Source: Bacteroidota bacterium (GTDB lineage Bacteria; Bacteroidota; Bacteroidia; Flavobacteriales; Weeksellaceae). Taken from it: DNA of 7,488 nucleotides. Location of the stretch: positions 1-7,488 of the forward strand of contig JAFDZJ010000041.1 in assembly GCA_018266965.1 (NCBI GenBank), in the 5' to 3' direction. Below are positions 1 through 5,920 of this stretch, piece by piece (within the stretch, counting starts at the first letter, position 1; the number at the start of each line of letters is the position of its first letter). The notes under the pieces were generated by a model that was not told where the DNA came from, did not search any database, and saw only the letters and a list, made by a program, of their open reading frames with translations. Made by a program: the position numbers and the translations under genes.

Positions 1-516
1 AGCAATTAGCGATTCTGGTGAATTTGGATCGTAGGAAGAGAATCTCTCCTTGTCTTTTTCATCTATAAAGACTACATCGTTCTCTCTTTTAGCAACTTCT
101 AAATTTGTTTTGTTTTGGTTGGGACCTTGTACAAATGTTTCCGTTCCATTGGTGGCGGTTGTCTTTGCAGCGGAAGAATTTACATGTACCGATACAAAAA
201 GGTCTGCTTTGCTACTGTTTGCCAGATCTGTTCTGTCCCCAAGAGATGGATATACATCTTCTTTTCTGGTATATATTATTTTATAATCCTTATTTTTCTC
301 CAACATTCTACCCAATTTCAATACTATTGCCAAGGTAATGTCTTTTTCCCTAACTGTTCCTAGGTCATCATATTTTCTGGTGGCACCGGTGTCTTTTTCT
401 CCACCATGACCTGCATCTAGGACTATTGTGAATTTTTTTTGACCCGGGAAAAGTCCAATAACAAGGACAAATAGGAATACAAAATATTTTTTGAAATAAA
501 ATCTTGACTTGTTCAT
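1..516 (-). CDS. N-acetylmuramoyl-L-alanine amidase (Amidase_3 family), N-terminal part, cut by window edge
   Basis: The first 172 codons are present and the reading frame is still open at the left edge, so the C-terminal part is outside the window. The enzyme is a zinc hydrolase that cleaves the amide bond between N-acetylmuramic acid and the stem peptide of peptidoglycan, acting in the periplasm. Residues about 9-26 form a basic then hydrophobic export signal (KKYFVFLFVLVIGLFPG). The catalytic domain starts at once: LDAGHGG at 33-39 supplies the first zinc histidine (H37), E57 in REKDITL is the expected zinc glutamate, and SVHVN at 109-113 supplies the second histidine (H111). The ATG at 516-514 is chosen because it places the signal at the N terminus. 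The gene is divergent from lptD, 55 bases away. Visible family features are strong; the exact paralogue (AmiA, B or C type) cannot be decided. Confidence 0.93.
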   Translation of the reverse strand, partial: MNKSRFYFKKYFVFLFVLVIGLFPGQKKFTIVLDAGHGGEKDTGATRKYDDLGTVREKDITLAIVLKLGRMLEKNKDYKIIYTRKEDVYPSLGDRTDLANSSKADLFVSVHVNSSAAKTTATNGTETFVQGPNQNKTNLEVAKRENDVVFIDEKDKERFSSYDPNSPESLIA

Positions 517-538
517 CTTTTAATTTTAAAATTTATTT

Positions 539-546
539 TAATTTTG
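539..546 (+). promoter_or_regulatory. candidate -7 promoter box for lptD
   Basis: TAATTTTG matches the Bacteroidota -7 consensus TAnnTTTG exactly. It lies 25 bases before the proposed TTG start of lptD, which would leave a leader of about 20 bases. No TTG -33 element is seen at the usual spacing (the nearest, 509-511, is about 27 bases away), so this is a half match only. Facing it on the minus strand is TATATTCG (558-551), one mismatch from the consensus and suitably placed for the amidase gene, so the two promoters may be nearly back to back in the 55-base gap. Confidence 0.4.
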
Positions 547-571
547 GCGGCGAATATATATACCATCAAAA

Positions 572-3154
572 TTGTTCAGAAACTGCCCCAAAAATATATT
601 ACAAATTTTAATTATCCTAATTTTTAACAATATTTTAGCACAAAAAGAAAAAACATCTCCACTGCTAAATGAGAAAACAAAGGATACTATCTCCCTTCCA
701 AAAGCCCAAAAAAGCGAGGCTTTGGAAGATATTGTCCGTTACAAAGCCGACAATATAAGGAATGATATTCCCAAAAAAATGTCTTACTTGAAAAAAAATG
801 CTCAAGTAAAATACCAAGACTTGCAAGTAAATGCAGATTATATAAGCATAGATTGGGACAAAGGGACAATTTTTGCACAAGGTAAAATGGATACTTTAGG
901 CAAAATTACCTCACCAGTTATTACAATGCAAGGAGGAAAAAAATATGAAACCGACCATTTCAATTACAATTACAAGACAAAAAGAGCCATTGCCTACAAT
1001 GCCAGAACCGAAGAAAGCGAAGGAGTTATAGTTGCTAGGAAAACAAAAAAATACAACGATTCTGTGTTTTTTATGAAAAGTGGAAAATATACTACCGATG
1101 ATTATTTTTTGAAAAAGAAAGATAGTATCCCGGATTATTATATGTTGGCTTCTAGTATAAAATTAGTAAAAGGAAAAAATAGTTCACAAATTATTACCGG
1201 ACCTATCCAGTTATTTGTAGAGGAGGTTCCGACACCTTTGATTATGCCTTTTGCAATACTCCCTTTCTCCGATAAAAGAAGTGCAGGGATTCTAATCCCA
1301 AGTTTTGGAGAAAGACAAGATGTGGGCTTCTTTCTCAATGGGATAGGTTATTATCAACCGTTGGGAGAGCATTTTGATTTGAAAATACTTTCGGATATAT
1401 ACACCAAAGGAAGTTGGGGAATAAGACCAGAAGTGCATTATTCCAAAAAATACCGATACAATGGAAGTTTTCAAGCGGATTTTGGTACGACAGTTAGGGG
1501 TATCAATGGTTTGGCTAATTATTCCAAAACTAGGACTTTTAGGATTTCTTGGCGTCATTCTCAAGATCAAAAAGCAAATCCTTTTCTTAATTTTTCTGCA
1601 TCGGTCGATATTGTTAGTTCCAAATTTTATAACAATACCATCAATAATAATTATATTTTCAACCAAAATGTACTAAACTCGCAACAGAATTCTACCATAA
1701 GTCTTACCAAAAGATTTCTTACTTTGCCTGTTACCATTACTAGTACCGCAGGATATTCTCAAAATTTTTCTACAGGTCTTGCCAATATCCGTCTTCCACA
1801 GATGAATGTTGCCATCAATCAATTCTACCTTTTTACTCCAAAATCTGGTATTAGACAAGGTTTGTTACAAAATATTACCGTGAATACAGGTTTGGATTTC
1901 AATAATTTCGTTTCGGTAGCAGATGGACAAATGTTTAAAAAAGAAATGTGGGATAATATGCAAACCGGTCTGAAAAATAATATCACCCTAGGTACCAATA
2001 CTTCTATTGCTAAATATTTTACTTTCAGTATTGGAGCAAATATTTATAATGGATTGACTACCAAAGTGCTCGATAGGTTTTACAATCCCATTTCCAATAG
2101 AGTGGAAGACGATATGACTAATAAAATCTCTGGGTTTTCCTATTTTAGCACTTCTACTAGTTTGCAGACTACTTTGTACAAAACTGTTGTTTTCAAAAAA
2201 GGTTCTGCAATACAGGCTATTAGGCACATGGTAACTCCACAGGTAAGTTTTTCTTATTCGCCGGATTTTGGTACACCAGGTTTTGGATATTTCAAAAATT
2301 ATTACGATGCCAATAGCAACCTTATTACTTATTCTATTTTCGAAAAAGGAATTATTGGAAGCCCAACTTCTGGTATGATGGGAGGTGTGGGTTTCTCTAT
2401 CGGCAATAATCTAGAGATGAAAATAAAAAGCAAATCGGACTCCACGGGCTTCAAAAAAATTAAAATTTTTGAAACACTCAATGTTTCCGGGAATTATAAT
2501 TTTGCAGCCAAATCTCATAGGTGGTCTCCATTTTCCATTTCCGGGCAGACTTCGTTATTTAATAGTAAAATGAACATTAATACAAGCCTGATTGTTGACC
2601 CTTATGAAGTAGTTTTTACAGATGGATCGGATATTGGGGTGAGAACTGAAAATTTTGGTCATTTTAATATTCAAGGTTTTAATTTGCAAATGACCTATCC
2701 ATTGAGCGATCAAATTTTTGGAAAACAAGAAGATTTGTCCAAAAAATATGGAACAAAAGGAAGGGTAAGAAATGAAAATTATTATTTTGATGATGATAAT
2801 TACGCTCATTACAAACAACCTTGGACACTGAATGTTGCAGCTAATTATGCCTACTCCAAATCAACCTCTCGATTTGGAAATACTATTGCAACCATAGGTC
2901 TAGATGGTAGTATTGGGCTTACTCCTTATTGGAATATTACAGCGTCCACCAATTACGATTTCGTAACACAGCAATTGGCTTATACTCGAATTGGTTTTAC
3001 CAGAGATCAAAGGAGTTTTACTATCAATTTCAATTGGGTTCCCTTTGGACAATACAAGGTTTATGACTTTTTTATAGGGATAAAAGCCAATATCCTAAAA
3101 GATGCAGTGAAATATAAAGATAGAAGTTTTACACAACCGAATGCCAATTTTTAA
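572..3154 (+). CDS. lptD: LPS-assembly outer-membrane protein LptD
   Basis: An 860-residue outer-membrane beta-barrel that, with the lipoprotein LptE, inserts lipopolysaccharide into the outer leaflet. Residues 1-23 are a signal peptide (hydrophobic stretch 9-18, likely cut after ILA at 21-23). Residues about 78-205 form the periplasmic OstA/LptA-like beta-jellyroll (VNADYISIDWDKGTIFAQG at 86-104 and the repeated strands after it). PLIMPFAILPF (222-232) and SDKRSAGILIPSFG (233-246) correspond to the conserved entry into the LptD barrel, and the rest is alternating aromatic/polar beta-strand sequence ending in Phe. The length fits Bacteroidota LptD proteins. The start is TTG: the frame is open back to a TAA at 539-541, but no ATG or GTG lies in between, and the next internal ATG (M70) would lose the signal peptide. 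C5 is the only cysteine. The gene has no obvious terminator before ridA. Confidence 0.93.
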   Translation: MFRNCPKNILQILIILIFNNILAQKEKTSPLLNEKTKDTISLPKAQKSEALEDIVRYKADNIRNDIPKKMSYLKKNAQVKYQDLQVNADYISIDWDKGTIFAQGKMDTLGKITSPVITMQGGKKYETDHFNYNYKTKRAIAYNARTEESEGVIVARKTKKYNDSVFFMKSGKYTTDDYFLKKKDSIPDYYMLASSIKLVKGKNSSQIITGPIQLFVEEVPTPLIMPFAILPFSDKRSAGILIPSFGERQDVGFFLNGIGYYQPLGEHFDLKILSDIYTKGSWGIRPEVHYSKKYRYNGSFQADFGTTVRGINGLANYSKTRTFRISWRHSQDQKANPFLNFSASVDIVSSKFYNNTINNNYIFNQNVLNSQQNSTISLTKRFLTLPVTITSTAGYSQNFSTGLANIRLPQMNVAINQFYLFTPKSGIRQGLLQNITVNTGLDFNNFVSVADGQMFKKEMWDNMQTGLKNNITLGTNTSIAKYFTFSIGANIYNGLTTKVLDRFYNPISNRVEDDMTNKISGFSYFSTSTSLQTTLYKTVVFKKGSAIQAIRHMVTPQVSFSYSPDFGTPGFGYFKNYYDANSNLITYSIFEKGIIGSPTSGMMGGVGFSIGNNLEMKIKSKSDSTGFKKIKIFETLNVSGNYNFAAKSHRWSPFSISGQTSLFNSKMNINTSLIVDPYEVVFTDGSDIGVRTENFGHFNIQGFNLQMTYPLSDQIFGKQEDLSKKYGTKGRVRNENYYFDDDNYAHYKQPWTLNVAANYAYSKSTSRFGNTIATIGLDGSIGLTPYWNITASTNYDFVTQQLAYTRIGFTRDQRSFTINFNWVPFGQYKVYDFFIGIKANILKDAVKYKDRSFTQPNANF

Positions 3155-3175
3155 CCATTTCTATTTATAATAAAT

Positions 3176-3183
3176 TATATTTG
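3176..3183 (+). promoter_or_regulatory. candidate -7 promoter box for ridA
   Basis: TATATTTG is an exact match to the Bacteroidota -7 consensus TAnnTTTG and lies in the 77-base gap after lptD, about 48 bases before the ridA ATG. No TTG -33 element is visible about 19 bases upstream, so it is a partial match. It suggests that ridA and the following membrane-protein gene can be transcribed independently of lptD, although read-through from lptD is also possible. Confidence 0.45.
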
Positions 3184-3231
3184 TAAAAATTTTTTATTTA
3201 ACGAAACTAAAAATAATTTAAAAAAATATAC

Positions 3232-3612
3232 ATGAAACAAGTTATCAATACCCAAAATGCTCCTGCTGCAATAGGACCTTATTCCCAAGCTATCTTTTCC
3301 AAAGGAATTTTATATATCTCCGGACAGATTCCTGTTGATCCTACAAGAAGTGTTTTGGCAGAAGGAATTGAAGAATCTACACATCAAGTTATGAAAAACC
3401 TAAAAGCTATACTTACTGAAGCTGGAATGACTTTTTCTAATGTTGTGAAAACTACCATTTTCCTGAAAAGTATGGACGATTTTGCAGTGATGAATGATAT
3501 ATACGCCTCTTATTTTGAAGGTAATAATTTCCCAGCCAGAGAAACGGTGCAAGTATCGTGTTTGCCTAAAAATGTAGATGTAGAAATTTCCATGATTGCT
3601 CATCAGGATTAA
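3232..3612 (+). CDS. ridA: RidA family 2-iminobutanoate/2-iminopropanoate deaminase
   Basis: A 126-residue cytoplasmic protein of the RidA (YjgF/YER057c/UK114) family, which hydrolyses reactive enamine/imine intermediates released by PLP enzymes such as threonine dehydratase, giving 2-keto acids and ammonia. It is full length for the family and forms trimers in known members. Family landmarks are IGPYSQA (14-20, with Y17), ISGQIPVD (29-36), the helix HQVMKNLKAILTEAG (51-65), FPARETVQV (100-108) with the substrate-carboxylate-binding arginine R103, and LPKNVDVEISMIA (111-123) with E118. The position of E. coli Cys107, whose N-chlorination turns RidA into a chaperone, is T105 here, while a cysteine occurs at 110. 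The ATG at 3232 gives the family's normal N terminus. Its TAA stop shares one base with the start of the next gene, which implies translational coupling. Confidence 0.97.
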   Translation: MKQVINTQNAPAAIGPYSQAIFSKGILYISGQIPVDPTRSVLAEGIEESTHQVMKNLKAILTEAGMTFSNVVKTTIFLKSMDDFAVMNDIYASYFEGNNFPARETVQVSCLPKNVDVEISMIAHQD

Positions 3613-4058
3613 TGAATTTCATTAGAAATACTTTTGCAATTATTGTAGGACTGTCCATTGTGGCATGTACCATAACTTTCGGTATCCGTATGGTTCCGGA
3701 ATGGCGTGTCTATGATGGTTATACACCTTTCGAACATTGGAATAAATTTCTGGCAAGTATGAAAGGGAATTCAAAGTTTTTTGGATTTCTATTATTTATT
3801 TCTGGTTTGGGTACTACAATTGCTGGTGTGGCAACAGCTATTATTGTGAAGTATGCAAAAGTAGCTTATGCTATCCTTATTGGATTCATAATGCTTTTTG
3901 TTGCAATGATAGATATAGTTGTATTTCCCCATCATCCTACATTTTACAAAATATCAATTTTTCTTATCTATTTTCCATTTGCTTGGCTAGGAGGAAAAAT
4001 TGTGGAAGTCATTTACAATAAAATTCAACGAAAATCTAAAACAAAAAACGCATCTTAA
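3612..4058 (+). CDS. small four-helix integral membrane protein of unknown function
   Basis: I do not recognise a named family. The 148-residue protein has four hydrophobic segments at about 6-25, 56-79, 83-104 and 111-132, a polar, aromatic-rich loop at 26-55 (VPEWRVYDGYTPFEHWNKF), and a basic C-terminal tail (KIQRKSKTK). The short motif FPHHPTFYKI (105-114) between helices 3 and 4 and the FPFAWLGG that follows in helix 4 look like conserved signature candidates. There is no signal peptide cleavage site, lipobox or catalytic motif. The ATG overlaps the ridA stop as TAATG, so it is almost certainly translated from the ridA message. The last three codons and the stop lie inside the terminator hairpin. 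It is a real gene by coding character, coupling and terminator position, but the function is open; inner-membrane location is an inference from the helices. Confidence 0.85.
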   Translation: MNFIRNTFAIIVGLSIVACTITFGIRMVPEWRVYDGYTPFEHWNKFLASMKGNSKFFGFLLFISGLGTTIAGVATAIIVKYAKVAYAILIGFIMLFVAMIDIVVFPHHPTFYKISIFLIYFPFAWLGGKIVEVIYNKIQRKSKTKNAS

Positions 4059-4074
4059 TTGATGCGTTTTTTTT
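4043..4074. terminator. bidirectional rho-independent terminator between convergent genes
   Basis: A perfect 12-base-pair stem (4043-4054 with 4061-4072; core CGCATC/GATGCG flanked by A6 and T6) encloses the six-base loop TTAATT. On the plus strand it runs into eight Ts (4067-4074). On the minus strand the A-run 4043-4048 reads as a T-run continuing into further T-rich sequence. It therefore can stop both the ridA-membrane protein transcript and the protease transcript, whose stop codon lies 25 bases away. The stop codon of the plus-strand gene (4056-4058) is within the loop. Confidence 0.9.
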
Positions 4075-4098
4075 ATGTTTAATAATTACTATTGCGTA

Positions 4099-5634
4099 TT
4101 AAGGCATTGTAAATCCTCTACTGGTAATTCTTCCGTTGTCGTCCAAATATTTCACAGAAACAGTTCCTTTGTAGCCGGTTAATATTTTTTCTATATCTTT
4201 TTGGGAGTTCACAGGTTTGCCGTTTATTTCAAAGATTATATTATTTTCCGAAACATTTATTTTGGCGAGTTCTCCATCGGCAACTACATTTTTGGCAACC
4301 ACACCATTTTCTATTCCGTAATATACTTTTACTTTTTGATCGATTGGTTCGAAATCTGCACCAATTTTTTCATTGATGGTCATATCTGCTTTACTACGGA
4401 AACTAGTACTACCATTTTGGTCTTTTAGGGTAACAGTAGCTTTGTTTTCCATACCATTTCTAAGATAGGTAACCATAACCTTGTCGCCAGGTCTTTTTTC
4501 TCCAATAATACCCATGAGTATTGCTTGAGAAGTAATTGGAGTATTGTCGATAGCTGTGATAATGTCGCCTGTTTTTATACCAGCATCTTTTGCACCACTT
4601 TTTTCGGAAACTTCTCTTACCAATACACCTTTTCCGGATTTGAAATTTGTTTTGTTTTCTTGGTTATATTGTTCTAGTTGATCATCTTGAGAAAGGTCGA
4701 GTAAAGAGATACCTAGATAACCTCTTTGTACCAAACCGAATTTTTTTATGTCCTCTACAATTTTCCTAACCAAATTAGATGGTACAGCAAATCCATATCC
4801 CTCGTAATAACCTGTATTGGAGGATATTGCGGAATTTATACCAACCAAATTTCCATTGGTGTCCACCAAAGCTCCACCAGAGTTTCCAGGATTAATGGCA
4901 GCATCGGTCTGTAAGAATGACTCTATTGGATTTTTTGCTGCTGTATTTCTACCTAATAAATTAATGTTTCTTGCTTTTGCAGAAATGATACCTGCGGTAA
5001 CAGTTGAATTAAGCCCCAAAGGATTTCCTACTGCCAATACCCATTGTCCAACTTCTACTGCGTCGGAATTTCCAAAGTTGAGGTACGGTAATCCTTTTTC
5101 TTCAATCTTTAATAAGGCAATGTCGGAATTGGCATCTGTACCAATTAATTTTGCGATGTATGTTTTTTTATTGGAAAGTACAATTTCTAATTTAGATGCC
5201 CCTTGTACCACATGATTATTGGTTACAATGTATCCATCTGGCGAAATAATTACACCACTACCCATACCATCGGGTGCATTTTTTGGTTTCTGATTTTGGA
5301 TATTGGGTTGTCCATTTCTATCTCCTCCCATTTGGTTTCTGAAAAACCAATCCAATAAATCCTGATCTTGCATTCTTTGCATTGGTGCAGCATTGGAGTA
5401 TCGTTTGATGGAAACGACTGCTGGAATGGAAATTTGAGCAGCTTTCACAAAGTCATCTCCAACAGCTGAAGTATTTAACCCTGCAAATTTTGCTGTTGAA
5501 TTTTTTGGTTGAAAGTAATTGAAATCGGAATTACTGTTAGAAGATCCCACAAAATGTATAGCTCCAAAAGTAGTAGCTCCGGACATGATTCCTACTAAAG
5601 CGTAAGGAAATAATTTTTTTAAATTATTGTTCAT
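4099..5634 (-). CDS. degP: Do/DegP-type (HtrA family) periplasmic serine protease-chaperone
   Basis: A 511-residue S1C-family protease that degrades or refolds damaged envelope proteins in the periplasm. Residues 8-29 form a hydrophobic export signal or uncleaved anchor after a short basic start (NNNLKK). A flexible Gln/Asn-rich stretch (84-120), equivalent to the regulatory LA loop region, precedes the trypsin-like domain (about 122-295). The catalytic triad is complete: H141 in TNNHVV, D171 in NSDIALL, and S252 in INPGNSGGALV. PDZ1 follows with the carboxylate-binding loop GYLGI (305-309) and extends to about 405. PDZ2 (about 435-511) is shorter and more divergent, and the chain ends directly after it. 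Size and order match Bacteroidota Do proteases; DegQ-type is an alternative label that cannot be excluded. The gene stands alone, with its own promoter region upstream and a terminator shared with the convergent gene downstream. Confidence 0.96.
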   Translation of the reverse strand: MNNNLKKLFPYALVGIMSGATTFGAIHFVGSSNSNSDFNYFQPKNSTAKFAGLNTSAVGDDFVKAAQISIPAVVSIKRYSNAAPMQRMQDQDLLDWFFRNQMGGDRNGQPNIQNQKPKNAPDGMGSGVIISPDGYIVTNNHVVQGASKLEIVLSNKKTYIAKLIGTDANSDIALLKIEEKGLPYLNFGNSDAVEVGQWVLAVGNPLGLNSTVTAGIISAKARNINLLGRNTAAKNPIESFLQTDAAINPGNSGGALVDTNGNLVGINSAISSNTGYYEGYGFAVPSNLVRKIVEDIKKFGLVQRGYLGISLLDLSQDDQLEQYNQENKTNFKSGKGVLVREVSEKSGAKDAGIKTGDIITAIDNTPITSQAILMGIIGEKRPGDKVMVTYLRNGMENKATVTLKDQNGSTSFRSKADMTINEKIGADFEPIDQKVKVYYGIENGVVAKNVVADGELAKINVSENNIIFEINGKPVNSQKDIEKILTGYKGTVSVKYLDDNGRITSRGFTMP

Positions 5635-5666
5635 AGTATTGTTGTAATTTATGATTTTTGTCTATT

Positions 5667-5674
5667 CAAATATA
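5667..5674 (-). promoter_or_regulatory. candidate -7 promoter box for the degP-like gene
   Basis: On the minus strand the sequence reads TATATTTG, an exact match to the Bacteroidota -7 consensus and identical to the box upstream of ridA. It lies 32 bases before the protease ATG, giving a leader of roughly 25-28 bases. No TTG is found about 19 bases upstream (the site reads AGT), so the -33 element is missing or degenerate, which would fit a promoter that needs an activator. Confidence 0.5.
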
Positions 5675-5712
5675 ATGCAAAAGTGCTTTTGTTACTAGTG
5701 AGTTTATAGGTT

Positions 5713-5730
5713 ATTTAACTAAAATTTAAC
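5713..5730 (-). repeat. 11-base-phased direct repeat upstream of degP, possible regulator site
   Basis: Read on the minus strand, GTTAAAT occurs twice (5730-5724 and 5719-5713) separated by TTTA, a period of exactly 11 bases or one helical turn. The pair is centred about 50 bases upstream of the candidate -7 box, where activators usually bind. Tandem half-sites with this spacing are typical of OmpR/PhoB-class response regulators. A third copy, on the opposite strand, is at 5796-5802. The region is very AT-rich, so chance cannot be excluded. Confidence 0.3.
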
Positions 5731-5845
5731 ACTAACAATCTATTTTTATAAACATTTATGAAAATTTATAATCTTGTTATGAATTTATTTTTTTGGTTAA
5801 ATTTTCTATAAGTACACTCATTATAGAAATAATGTCATCTAAATA

Positions 5846-5920
5846 CTTGCAAAACCTGACAAAGCAAATTGCTTTTCAAAAAATTCGGTGTATATCATTT
5901 ATTTTTAAGAATTTTGCAAG
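5846..5920 (+). promoter_or_regulatory. nested inverted repeats in the radA leader, ending at the start codon
   Basis: CTTGCAAAA (5846-5854) is the exact reverse complement of TTTTGCAAG (5912-5920), and the second arm ends at the base just before the radA ATG (5921). Within the 57 bases between the arms there is a small hairpin, AAAGCA-AAT-TGCTTT (5861-5875). If this stretch is transcribed, the outer stem would cover the translation start region of radA. The pattern is seen directly; the regulatory role is inference, and a match of this length can arise by chance in AT-rich DNA. No clear promoter with both elements was found for radA. Confidence 0.3.

Larger units (their letters stand above)
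5635..5920. other. divergent intergenic region degP-radA
   Basis: This 286-base, very AT-rich gap carries the control signals of two divergent genes: the protease -7 box near 5670, the phased GTTAAAT repeats (5713-5730) and the radA leader inverted repeats (5846-5920). The sequence TGCAAAA occurs at 5676-5682 and 5848-5854, and inverted at 5918-5912. A 33-codon open frame (5832-5933) overlaps the start of radA by 13 bases; I do not call it a gene. No tRNA or terminator is seen. Confidence 0.7.

Noticed and set aside
50..363. Three overlapping plus-strand open frames of 77-82 codons
   Set aside because: They lie opposite the amidase gene, whose minus-strand frame has clear zinc-binding motifs; these are antisense shadows without recognisable protein features.
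552..562. Alternating AT run upstream of lptD
   Set aside because: Five or so AT steps are expected in AT-rich promoter DNA; too short to count as a microsatellite or phase-variable tract.
1292..1666. 124-codon minus-strand frame inside lptD
   Set aside because: Low-complexity antisense of beta-barrel coding sequence; no family match, no start signals, and lptD is intact.
3155..3231. Possible terminator after lptD (A-run followed by T-run near 3185-3200)
   Set aside because: Only A/T pairing, with no GC-containing stem; cannot be told from background in this AT-rich gap.
4817..5215. 132-codon plus-strand frame inside the protease gene
   Set aside because: It is the reverse complement of the conserved catalytic region (including the codons for GNSGG); long antisense frames are common opposite conserved coding sequence.
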